Below are positions 1-11,200 of a stretch of 64,000 nt of DNA, in pieces. Origin of the DNA: Phoronis australis (lineage: Eukaryota > Phoronida > Phoronidae); contig NMRA01000246.1 of NCBI GenBank assembly GCA_002633005.1, positions 301,856 through 365,855 of the forward strand, in the 5' to 3' direction. The notes under the pieces are model-generated. The model did no database searches, was not told the DNA's origin, and saw only the letters and a program-made list of their open reading frames with translations. The position numbers and the translations under genes are program-made. Positions within the stretch are counted from its first letter, which is position 1, and every line of letters begins with the position of its first letter.

Positions 1-124
1 GCCAGGGCAGAGTATTAGCTAGGACTTTGCCCGTAAGACATTCGCACCCCCGAACTGCCAAATGGTATTCTGGAGAGTTTTAGGGTGGGGCATGGTCCAC
101 TTGGCCCCCCTAAATCCGTCACTG
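1..124 (+). mobile_element. hAT-like MITE, truncated at window edge
   Basis: This is the right part of a short dispersed element. Its core (agtattagct...gacattcgcacccccgaactg) recurs at 60268-60390 on the same strand and at 55638-55745 on the opposite strand. It ends in a ccgtcactg terminus. The intact copies carry CAGGGG-type and CAGTGG-type ends, as in non-autonomous hAT elements. Its left end lies outside the window. Confidence 0.5.
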
Positions 125-1098
125 GTATTAGTCATCTTCCTCTAAGATAACTTAAGATAAACGTGGCAATCGTTTGCAAAAGCCTTTGAATACTCGTGTT
201 TGTTAGAACACTTAACTTCACTAACGCTTCACTTTTTCTGGTACAGTACAAGACTATAATGATCAGACAAAATACTGTTTCCCCATCATGTGGACAAAAT
301 GACTGGTAATGACTGATATGGCGGCAAAGTTCAATAACAAAATGACTTAGTCACGTTAATAACTTTCCTGTTCATTTTCATTCTCGGGAATGACAAAAAG
401 CCGATCTAACGATCGCGGGCAGACTGATTCAGGGTCATTTTGTCATGTTGACGTGGGATTTTTCAAGTTTGGGTACCTCATGTAAAATCTATGGCACTTC
501 TGTCATAAAAACAACATTGGCTCCTGACATTAGAGTTTGCTGCTTGAATTAAGAGTTAAAATAGTTTTTATTATTTTATAGTTTGTTTTTAGTTCAAACG
601 CAATCAATACACACGTCTCCCGTAGCAGCACGTGGTTTGTCAAAGGAGGCAAAGATCGACAAATATAGATTGGAATTATAACGTAAACTCCACGGATTTA
701 TCACGTGACAGGTTGTTTATTCCCTAAATTAATGCTTATAGTTTGGTTGCTGGGTAGTAGTGATCATATTTCAAGGGTCAAGTTAGTGCTAACAACTTAC
801 AGAGGATTTATGACGTCTTTCTTAAAGCCTGATCCCAGAGAAGAATTTTTTGTTCACGACAATTGCCAGGTTTTGAAAAAATTCTAGGGTCTATAATATG
901 TTTGTATTATCACAGTAAACATATGGTTAAAAACCTTTCGCTATCACTATGTATGGTACCCTCACTCACTTCCTTCATAAAGCAATTACATTACATTTGA
1001 ATTGGATTAATCTTGATACATAAGTAAGCTAAAGAAACAATCTAAATTAACTAAAACGACACCAAAATCGTTTTTCGACCTATTAACAGATATTAACG
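125..1098. other. Intergenic, nothing recognised
   Basis: A+T-rich sequence with no exon-like open frame flanked by splice sites and no recognisable repeat. The short open frame near 705-887 resembles no known family. Confidence 0.5.
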
Positions 1099-1197
1099 AC
1101 TTTGATATCTAGGTCCCTGTAGTCCTCGGGCACCCTCAAAAGCTTGGAGCAAATTTTGAAAACGACTTACAAAGTCTGCTAAACGGACAAGCGTGAC
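1099..1197 (+). repeat. Dispersed repeat, copy A
   Basis: The stretch from attaacgacttt to ctgctaaacggacaagcgtgac aligns with 19217-19342 at moderate identity, including a shared run around gcaaattttgaaaac and acaaagtctgctaaac. Family unknown. In both places it lies upstream of a short open frame, so it may be the 5' part of an older mobile element. Confidence 0.45.
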
Positions 1198-4100
1198 TCA
1201 CGCTTTAGCGAGTTCCACGGCAAGAGTAGGGAAAGAGCACTCTCCAAGAACCAAGATATCCATTCAATGACACAGTGTGTACGTGTTTTCAGATGGATCC
1301 TGCTTTTACAGTTCAAGTGAGACGCCAACTTGAAGATGCATTAGCAGGAAACAGAACGAGGATTGGTTGATAAAATCGTTTTGAAGCAGCTGTAAACTGC
1401 CGTCCATCACAAACCGTACATTTTCACTTAACGTTAGGAAATCGGTCTCAAATCGATCCCTGAATACATGTGTGTTACAGAGGCAATGTCAAGACTTCTA
1501 AAGAACTATTAATTCGTTATTGCTCGAGACGAAGCTCCATAAACTGGCTCGTCACAACGATGTGTCATTTTATGCGCCGATTATGGTCTCAAGGGATAAC
1601 TGTGCAGACCCAGAACACATTTCTAGAGGGAAAATTTAATACAGCATTTCGTTTAAATCAAATGCTCGCTTCTTGGAGAATTCAAGAAGCTTCAGCGTAA
1701 TCTATAGCGACACATATATGAGTATTCTTTGCCATGTTCACAAGAGTCTCTATCCAAGCCTGTACGTTTTACATAAAAGCTTGGCACATACTAAGTTATG
1801 CTTGTTTTTATCCCACCAACAATTTAATAAGGTCGTGATTTGTTTGGATTAATTATGAATCAAATCCGCCTTTTAAGACACTTTAATCTGATATGGTTGA
1901 TAACAATCGTCATGAACATTTAAACAGATGTCTGCAATAGACGTTTTACATTGCACGCCCAGAGAAGGAGGAATCTGTGCGTAATTTTTATCATTTTTGT
2001 TTTAACGAAGTGTTTATTTAAATTATTACTAATATCAACATGTACAGTTGATACTAATCGCTGTTTTGATCATTTCTCAGAAAACTGAATCCAACACCTG
2101 CTATATACTGAAAAATCGATACCTCCACCAAGTGATAAAAGTATATTATTCAGGTAAAGCCCTTTATTTTGATGCATAAGATCCCCGCGTTGTTCGCAGT
2201 GGGTGGCATTAGCCTTGATGGTTAGTGACGGTTGCCGATTTAGCAAGTACATGTAGTTTCCAAAGTTGCTCCGAACTTGTTATTATTACTGAAGGTTACA
2301 GAAAACATTATCTACATTGTACTTTCAAAGATGTCATTAAGCTAAATGCACCTAATACTTGATAGCATCCGTTTCAACAATTAATGGATTAGACTTAATA
2401 AAAACGACAAAAATCCAATTCTAGAATCTTTAGAAGCGTTTTTAACAGGCCGCTCTCGAAATGATCCAGTTGGCTCCGAATATGAACATTTATATGATTT
2501 GGGGGCATAGGGCAAACAAATACTACAAGTAGCAATGACGCAATAAGGTTGTGCAGGACCTTATCGATTACTCTGTATTAAAAAACTGAAGATTTTAACT
2601 CAGTAAAAATACATTATGAGTGGACGTCCAGAATTTATGTTTCACTTTATACCTGGTTGCCATTAACAGGGTCACATGACTATGTATTTTGGTAAAACTT
2701 AGAAAGAAAGGTACATCGATGGTAAAACTACGTACGATATATACAATTTCATTTGATGCAAGTGTTCAAGATGGAATCTCAAAAACGCCGTTGCAGCCTT
2801 TCATGCAAAAGTGGAACGCTTTAAAATTACTAACAGCGTTTTCGAGATCTATTCACGCAGCATGTACATGTACATGAACGTGTGATGTAGTATCCAATCA
2901 GCCTTCTGAGATACGCCGTTCCCAAATTTGTCAAATGTGGATATTTTTCTATGACCAACGTGACCTTAAATTTCTTCGAGGGGCTCCCAGTCAATTGAGC
3001 GGGTTCCCAGTTGACACAACTTTCCAACTAACTCCCAGTGTTCTCCCCGTGCCCTTTTCACTCATGACAGCCCCACTTCCCAATTGACACAGCTTTTATT
3101 TGAGTCTGTACGGAGAGGTCCCTTGTAGCCAATGTATTAGGCGAGGACCTTGCATGTACCGCCAGATGTAGCTTATTTAGCACAGGCCAGTTGGCCATCT
3201 TAATCTACGCAGGGGTATTAGAATTTAGATTTTTAACCATCTTTAAATCAAACTGCTCAAAACAGAACCCTCAACTGCTGCCGTGGCTAAGTAGTACCTT
3301 ATACCCTGTTTGCTTGTTCACACATAAATTGTATCCAGTTCTTTATTGTCTGTTTTCCACACACTCATGCTGTTTTGGTTTCAGCGTATACATGTAGTAA
3401 ATATTGCTACGCCGGCAACATGTAGATCACCTTGTTTCGGGTACAGAAGAAACGTAACAGGGTCGACGTGGGAATAAACCAATGGCAAACCCGGGATCTT
3501 TAAACTCTCAATCTAAGTATAATGAAATGGGACGTAGCGCTAACACAACATATAATGATAAAACTCTTTCAAAAACGCCGGCAGCCTAAAAATTAATCAG
3601 TGCGAAGTTTTATCTTAAAAACGTGATAGTTACTCGGCATATTACAAAATTATGCTTGGGTATTGGTGGGGGATTTATCCGTGTTAGAACTATTTGTTTT
3701 TCAGGTTTTATTATAGGCTGAAAATACACGAGAGCAAGGTTAGCGTGCAGTGGGCTGAGAAGTAAGTAATCTTACAACGGTAAGTATTCTAAATCAAAAT
3801 TAGTGTTTTTGTCATGGAAGGCAATAATGTGCGTACTGACGTAGCTGTCAGAAAGTAAAATAGAAATGGCATAATCAGAATACAATTTTTTGACAATCTT
3901 GCATTTGGTCGTCGAATGTCGTTTGGTCAGAGTGTAAGGATTATTTTCAGTCAGGCGTTGACATCATACTCCATTCTCTGGAAGTAAACGACAGATCCGC
4001 TGCGTGGATTTCGGGTGACAAACATAATTCGCAGGCACGGAACATTTTCGGGGCGTCGGCCCAGTTAAGGGCCAGGTATGGAATTTGTACCGCAAGTTTG

Positions 4101-4339
4101 GTGTTTGCAGGTCCGAGACTAAGGTTTGCTATCGGCGCTCGAATTTAGAGACGACGTAATTCAATCGTTTTCAATCAATGTAAAAACATGCTTGAAACCA
4201 TATCCCAACCACGAGCGGCGCTATAAAATTCATGTACTTATCAGCATCATAGTTGACGAAAGGACGATATAATCACGTGGACATTTTTTCTTTCGTTGTG
4301 GTGTTGGTGAAACATTCGTTCATTGGGAATAGGTTCATT
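1198..4339. other. Intergenic, no gene recognised
   Basis: About 3 kb with scattered short open frames. The frame at 1470-1700 and the 25-codon frame starting near 1292 match no family I know. A short run of the atgtac unit sits near 2866-2876. I see no splice-bounded exon of the protease genes. Confidence 0.45.
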
Positions 4340-4684
4340 TCATGCAACAGGCCTCCGGCCCACATTACAAATACATAATACATAGAGAGTACAAAATCTT
4401 TTAAATCTAAATTGATTCATATCAAGGAACTCATTTCGACGTTTCTCCGCATTAATTAAATATCTAGCAACTTTTCTCAGGACAGTTAAATCATGAGTCT
4501 GTAGAAAAATTCTGAACACTATCTAGTCCACCTTATAGTATCTTGTTAAGAACAGCACGCGTAGATTAGAATATAAATTACATTCGAGAAGAAAGTGTAA
4601 TTCTGTTTCCACTTTCTCTCTGTCACAGCAGGGACATATTCTCTCCACTCTATCAAGTCCACTAAACCTTCCCTGAACAAACAT
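4340..4684 (-). pseudogene. Non-LTR retrotransposon ORF2 C-terminal fragment
   Basis: Read on the minus strand, one frame of 115 codons runs to a stop at 4340-4342, interrupted by a single in-frame TAG at 4523-4525. It carries the C-terminal pattern of LINE-type polyproteins after the reverse transcriptase: an Arg-rich start, a Cys-x2-Cys pair (ICPCC), then ETELHFLLECNLYSNLR, followed by a basic stretch (RKVARYLINAEKRRNE). This is the CCHC-like knuckle region of elements such as the RTE-X, Nimb or CR1 group. No upstream reverse transcriptase was found nearby, so this is a 5'-truncated dead copy. Confidence 0.7.
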
Positions 4685-5389
4685 TAAAGAATGCGTCGTC
4701 AATAATCATAAGAGAGTAATTTAAATGTCTTGGATGTGGGTTACCAGGTAAAAGTCCACTGAGATGTAAAGGGTCGGTCGCGTGGAATTTCGAACTGCGC
4801 AATCACTTATCAAAAACAGTGTGTTGGAATGTCATTCGGAGGATAAAAAATTACTTGACTCATATGATCCCTGTACAAAGCACAACGAATTGACCTATCA
4901 CAAGCTCTGCCCCCTTGCGAAATGTCGACAAACAAACAATAAGTTTTACCCGGCAACGTGTTGTTTGTCGGGTAAAGTGGTGGCTTGGAAACGAAGGTGT
5001 GTCATGAGTGCTGCGTTCTGATTGGTCAGTTAAGTCGTCACTCAAAATCCTGGCGATAGGTCAATTACACACGTAACTCAAATAAGTACCGATCGATGTA
5101 CTAATTTTGTCAGACTTACAGGTGATGTTTGTTTCAATGTTTGCTCGTTTCACCACACAGCGTGGTTTCCAAGGAACATCTAAAAGCAATCCACGAACCT
5201 CCGGAATGGGGAGGCGTAAGAGCTTTATTTTGTTGATTGCTGATGGACTTGTCACACAACAGACTCCGTGCGTCGTGCGCATCGCGTATAAAGTAGACTA
5301 AACATTCTCAATAAACGGTGCAATGCTAATAAACATACTGTAAACTAGCCTCCAGGAGGTGCAGAGCAAGTCAACACTGCTTTCCTCAA
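4685..5389. other. Intergenic, nothing recognised
   Basis: Several overlapping open frames on both strands (4782-5301) have no recognisable domain. They overlap one another and lack exon signals. Confidence 0.4.
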
Positions 5390-5945
5390 CAAGAACACAC
5401 CTGCCAAGACCGTTAACCGGCACTGGCCAGTCGTCCTCTTACAAGTAAGAACATGTATGCCAATTTTCATAATCATCCTAGGAGTGGTTTGCAAGACGCC
5501 AAAACAGACTCAAAAATAACAAAAGCGGCCACTTAGTGACAGGTACTATGCCAAATCCTTCTGAAAACGGAAAGACGTTATCACCTCTTTAAAAGAAATC
5601 TAACTGTATAGTGCTAAATTTCATTAAAATCCGTTGAGGAACACTAAATATAGAGAACACAAGGGAAAGAAGAAAATTGACACTTGGGCGCACAGCACTT
5701 GTTGAATCCTTCCGAAAGACGTAGTTACCTACTGCCACCTTCATAGAAATACACTTTATAGAGATCTTGGAGAGGTTATAGGAGATACAGATGCGTGGAC
5801 AGAAAAACAAAAAACCTGCCATTATGAGGAGCCCCTGTAGTTGGAACCGTCCGAAAATCATTGTCAGCCATTTTCTTCTCAGGAACATACATATTAAGTT
5901 TCATAATCCTCCTTATAGTGGTTTGGCCTATAGAGGGAGAGTTAG
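5390..5945 (+). repeat. Decayed interspersed repeat block with internal repetition
   Basis: Two segments here (about 5390-5560 and 5850-5945) resemble each other and also 17725-17990. Shared landmarks are a tcctc-caggaacat run, 'ttttcataat.atcct', then 'agtggtttggcc.atagag', and a 'caaaaataa....ggccact..gtgg' stretch. The third site lies inside the inverted-repeat element at 17281-18416, so this block is probably debris of the same transposon family. Confidence 0.5.
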
Positions 5946-5993
5946 GGAGAGGGGAGAGAGAGTTAGGGTGAGGGGAGAGAGAGTTAGAGAGAG

Positions 5994-6032
<39 letters not shown>

Positions 6033-6363
6033 NNNNNNNNNNNNNNNNNNNNNNNNNNNNNNNNNNNNNNNNNNNNNNNNNNNNNNNNNNNNNNNNNNNN
6101 NNNNNNNNNNNNNNNNNNNNNNNNNNNNNNNNNNNNNNNNNNNNNNNNNNNNNNNNNNNNNNNNNNNNNNNNNNNNNNNNNNNNNNNNNNNNNNNNNNNN
6201 NNNNNNNNNNNNNNNNNNNNNNNNNNNNNNNNNNNNNNNNNNNNNNNNNNNNNNNNNNNNNNNNNNNNNNNNNNNNNNNNNNNNNNNNNNNNNNNNNNNN
6301 NNNNNNNNNNNNNNNNNNNNNNNNNNNNNNNNNNNNNNGAGGGAGAGAGAGAGAGAGAGAGAG
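5924..6363 (+). repeat. GA microsatellite with embedded assembly gap
   Basis: A degenerate gggagagagagtta prefix passes into pure (GA)n, then a run of 306 N (6033-6338), then more GA ending at gagggtgggg. True length is unknown. Open frames drawn through it are artefacts of the gap and the repeat. Confidence 0.95.
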
Positions 6364-7355
6364 GGTGGGGGGACAAAGAGAGGGAGATTTTTTTATTTAA
6401 TCAGATACACATGCACAATACGAAACAAAGAGTAATATACGTGTACGTGTATGAAACAGCGTATATACAAACAATATACAATAAAGACTGCTACCATATA
6501 TGTACATATTTTTCATCCAAATGGCATCATAGATACTCGATTCACAGCTCCGTGAAGTCACGCGGCCTCACGCAAAACTACGTTTGCAAGACTCATAACT
6601 TCCGGTGTCGAAGGCAAACTTTCGTTTTTATTTCGCGTATTTCATCAAATTTCTTAGTTTGAAACTAATTTGCGGTGTTTCATGCAAAATAAATCGCGTA
6701 TGCCAGACAACAAGTCATATTTTTGCTTCTAACTTGACAAGTTATTGTTGATTCGGCCCGATAATGCGACAATTCAATAAAGATTCAAAGCTTTTGGCCG
6801 AATGTAAAGGTCGAATTAATTGGATAAATCTCTTCATCTGGTCGAATTCGCAGTTGTTCATGATGAATTTTAGTTTTCAGTTTTGATTTTGTACGTCTAC
6901 TACAGTACATGCCTGGCTAGCTCTAGATACCCATCTGCTAACAGTAACAGCGTTGTTTTTTGTTCTGTGACGAATTTGACTTCCCTTCACGTAGGTTACT
7001 ATACGCCAATTGACTCCTTTCGATGTCTACTTTCCAAAAATGTCAGTGCTGCTGTTGTTGTTTTTTTGTTTTTCATCACAAATACGGTGCCGTACCAGGG
7101 TTTATTAGACAAGACACAGACATGGCATCCCGGAATAGTGGTTCGGAGGCATTTGTTTGCCAGTAGTAAATGTAATATATATTAGTGCACATGGTGATGC
7201 TGTTATTTCAAGCACTTGTACACTCTGAGGTGCAGTAGCCCTGGTCGTCTTGGAAAGCAATGCGCACCATTGATGAAATTACTCTATGCTGATGTTCAAG
7301 CTATAGGATTCTCTGTATCAATTTTCAAGTAAGACAGATTAAGAGAAAATTTATC
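6364..7355. other. Intergenic, nothing recognised
   Basis: A+T-rich sequence with no domain-bearing frame. The open frame at 6883-7185 (100 codons) resembles no known protein. Confidence 0.45.
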
Positions 7356-7365
7356 AATATGAAGA

Positions 7366-7458
7366 TTGGACACCGGACGGTCGCCGGACGGACACCAGAC
7401 AGACGCCGAACGGACGCCAGGTTTACCGACGGACGGATGGACGGACAGACAGACAGAA
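7366..7458 (+). repeat. Degenerate GACGGACG simple repeat
   Basis: Imperfect tandem array of ccggacgg, cagacaga and gacggacg units. It is open on both strands only because of the periodicity. Confidence 0.75.
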
Positions 7459-8186
7459 ATGACGGCATAATGCTCCCACATAATTATAAATATGTGGTAG
7501 CAAAATTGGGAGCGTATCCCTTCAATTCCATTGACTATAGTTGGGTTAGTCTCCTCTGTACTTATCGCAATCATATTTCACAAACGTTTCAGTGACAAAC
7601 CTAGTTAGTTCAATGCATAAATCCACAACCTCTAACTGCTCTAGGCACTCGCATACACTGGCTGGGCGTTATAGTCATAATACGTAAACACATACAGGAG
7701 TAAAGTTGCGCTCTTAGGTTTCGGGACCCGATAATCGAGTTTCGGTGCCCGCCCTTCTGAAGTGAGACTGAAATCGGTTGTCACGGCGGGTTTTCGAATT
7801 GAGTCAATTCACTTACCTCTAACTAAATTCTGGACTTGCAAATACCTAGGTGAGTAGGATTGTTTTCAGGTAGTGTTGATTTTAATAAAAAGTGATGCAA
7901 GCACCAGTTGTCCGTTTTATCAAAGATAATAAAAGACATTGGTGTTGCTTAAAAGTGGTCGTAGTTCACATTCCAGCTGAACGACTGTCCTTCACAAACC
8001 ACCTAAAAGAATCGTTTGTCAATTAAAATCATAAATGAGATACTGAAATCTTAACTAATACCAGGCGAACGACCTTCGATAACACTGAACCCTGAAACGC
8101 GAGAGATTAAGACAGGTTCAAAGATACAGCAATGTTTTGCGATAACCGGTGTATTACCATACACGCAACATTGCTCAGCTCGGCAC
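7459..8186. other. Upstream flank of gene 1
   Basis: If the signal-peptide exon at 8187 is right, this holds the 5' UTR and promoter of gene 1. I see no clear TATA box or other decisive element. Confidence 0.3.
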
Positions 8187-8268
8187 ATGGCAAATTTTCG
8201 TTGCATTGCTCTCGTTACATGCATTTGTGCAATTCGTTCTGCATGCGGACAGAATGGATTCAATCGCG
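8187..8268 (+). CDS. Gene 1 exon 1: putative signal peptide
   Basis: The frame opens with Met-Ala-Asn-Phe-Arg, then a hydrophobic, Cys-rich core ([11 protein letters not shown]) and a small-residue stretch that could be cleaved. It ends in a good donor (g|gtacgt) in phase 1, exactly what the next exon needs. The hydrophobic core is short and interrupted by Arg, so this start is the weakest part of the gene model. Confidence 0.5.
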
Positions 8269-11200
8269 GTACGTAACCAAATACTTCTGAACCTGGTTTG
8301 TGTCAAGCAGTGCATGTATTGTCAAATAGGCCAATTGATTCCTTCAGATGACGGACGAAAACAGATTATTTTAGGCACAGTTTGTTAGTGTATGCACATT
8401 TCCAATTGGTACTGTTAAATTTAAAGCTCTGATGCCCCTTCATCCTAAAAATGACGTGGCGGAGCGGCTGCTAAGAATGGATTCACTTGTAGGTACCACT
8501 TCATCAAGTGGTGATATCTGTTCTAGCTAGTATACTTTGCAAGACCCTCCTAAAGGCATTATGTTGTCGTTAACAGTGTTTATAATGAAGTTATTCACAA
8601 GTGATTTTATAAAGTTAGAAATCAGAAATTTTTGAAAGAAATAACTTTGGTGAGCTTTTTAGGAAGAAACAGTCTTCGTTTTTAAGTCAGTGTAGCTAAT
8701 GGGTGCCTCTTAAGAACACAATCATAATTTAGACGTGTAGGGGCTCACAGCTGTACGTTGGCCCAAAAATGACATCCTGCGTTTCATCTTTAATTATCTC
8801 AGAACCTGGAGATCCCGACTTAATTATCTTGATATCTTGAAATCCCAACTTAATTATCTCAGAAGATCTCAGGATCTCGAGATCCCGACGTAATTATATC
8901 GGGAACAGTTTAAAAACTGCTACGTAGATGTGTGTGAGTAGTAATGGAAGAGACGATGAAAATCACGTAACGTGACCTGAGGAATCAACAGAACTAAGAC
9001 TTATTACTCCACAACAGATTTACTAGCCTGATGTTAATGCGATCATTTTAACGATACACTTTCTGGTTAAACACTGCAGTACTAATAGTTCTGCTGGCTG
9101 AAAAACAAAAAGGCCTCTTGCTGTTATTAAATCGGTCTCACGTGATAGGCCTTGTTTTCTGTTTCCAAGAATATTCCAATTTGGATGGAGATGAAGCTGT
9201 TAGAGATCTTTTCAACTTAAAGCTGTCTTAAAACAAACTGTAGACACGCTCAGATATCGGTTTGGTATCATTATTAGGGTTAGGCACCTTCGGCGTTTGT
9301 TGTCAAGACTAGGGCTCGCACGTCGTAACAATTATTTACACATTGATGATGTGATTGGTTTCATAGACTGGCAAATATCGATGCCAGGGCAGCAATATGG
9401 TTACAGATTCATGCACTGCAAATGTGTTACTAATGGCTTAGTAACGAAACGAAAAACTGTAAATCTGCTGTCGATCCAGATGGTGTGGCAATGCAACGCG
9501 CCAGAAGACTTTACATACAGAGAAAACTAAGGAAAATTATGTCGGGATCTCGAGATCCTGAGATAATTAAAAAAGAAACAAGGGATATCATCTTCGCGCT
9601 ACCGTACGGCTTAGTGCAAGGTATTTTTATTTGGTCAGGTGTTTGGTAATGTGTCACAATAGCAGACACATCTGAAAAAATAACATTGCAGGCCAACTTG
9701 AAAAACTGTTCAAAGACTACAATTCCAAAATTGACTTCGACAGTGCCTACTGCAAAAGACAAAATGAAAATTATGTGAAGTGTCCTGGCCGAAGCTGCAT
9801 TCTGTGGGGTTCGCTGTGTAATGGAGAAAAAGATTGTTTCAATGGAGAAGATGAGAAACCATGTCGTGAGTGTTTACTGTAACACAGTTCGTTTGCTAAC
9901 TTAACGCAGACTTCACGTTGTAGTGCGCTTGAAGAATCAAAATGATAAGCAAGAGAGCAGCAGACGTGTGTTACATTTTGTTGCAACTGAGTGCTGATTG
10001 TCAAGGGTATCGCACGTAATGTGTGTTGATTGTATGGATTAAAGGTACTCAGAACGGGCTAGAACTGGTTGGAACTTGTACAGATATATAAAAAAAATAT
10101 TTAATGTAATACATTCGATGCCAATAAAACAGGAAAAGGAGTGCTTTCTTTGGCATGGATAAGGAAGACACTTTAAGCACGGGAGCCATGTTTTTATGGA
10201 CATTAAAATGTTAAAATAGATTTTTAACAGTTTTGGGTTCTTATTAGTTCTTGGTAAAGTAATCATATTCATTTTCAGCGTCGAGACCACCAGACTGTGG
10301 CTTTGAATCTCATAACACAACGGGTCTTATCAAGTCACCAAACTTTGACGGTTCTTCTTTCTACCCAACAAACAAAGTTTGCGAATGGGTGGTAAGTGGA
10401 TTGAATGGTCAGAGGGTGACACTCAACTTCACACATTTCGACCTTGAAGACGACATGGATTTTCACAGGTGAATGTAATGAATCACACGAGATATGTTGC
10501 CTTGGTTTACACAAATCTCGATTCCTATTGCTAAGCTTGTATTCAAAACCATGCTCTAGTGCTGGGGAAATGTGCTTCAACTCCATTGGTTATAAGTCTG
10601 CCCGTGCATTTTCCGTGTGATGAACAGTTACATTACAGCCTGTTATTTGTAGATGTTCCTATGACAGAGTGTCAGTGCATGATGGAAGAGACAATGCTGG
10701 TACGGTAAGTGTTTCTGGTAACCTAGTTTCTGCCTGGCAACAAGAGATCCCTGTTTTCAAAAACTGGTATCTCATACAGGCCTAAGACCTCTTAAAAAAG
10801 CACCACGGTCGCCCGTTCTAGTTCTCTTTTTAAAAGAAAGTATCCCTTTTCAGTTGACGGTAATGATTTGAGTACATTCAAAGACAAAATCGTGCTTCTC
10901 AGAGTTCCATGACTTTTTATGCTTACCGTTTTACTGTTTCAAGCATCTTGGAGACTTTTGCGGTTCACGAAGACCTTTGTTGGTGACGTCATTGGGTCAT
11001 AATTTGTACATCCGCTTCGTGTCGGACGAGTTTGGCACAGCAACAGGGTTCACAGCATTCTGGAACATCGGTGGGTAAGACGACACCGTTCTAACTCAGC
11101 ACTAGATCCATGCCTTATGCTCAACACCACATATAAATGTAGGCAGAGGAGAGCAAGTCAATCGAAACTGATTGTTTCAGTCTAGGCCTAGTTGCAATCA

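Noticed and set aside
5791-6435. Long frame through the N run and GA tract (also its minus-strand partner)
   Set aside because: Most of it is N or simple repeat; the frame is an artefact.
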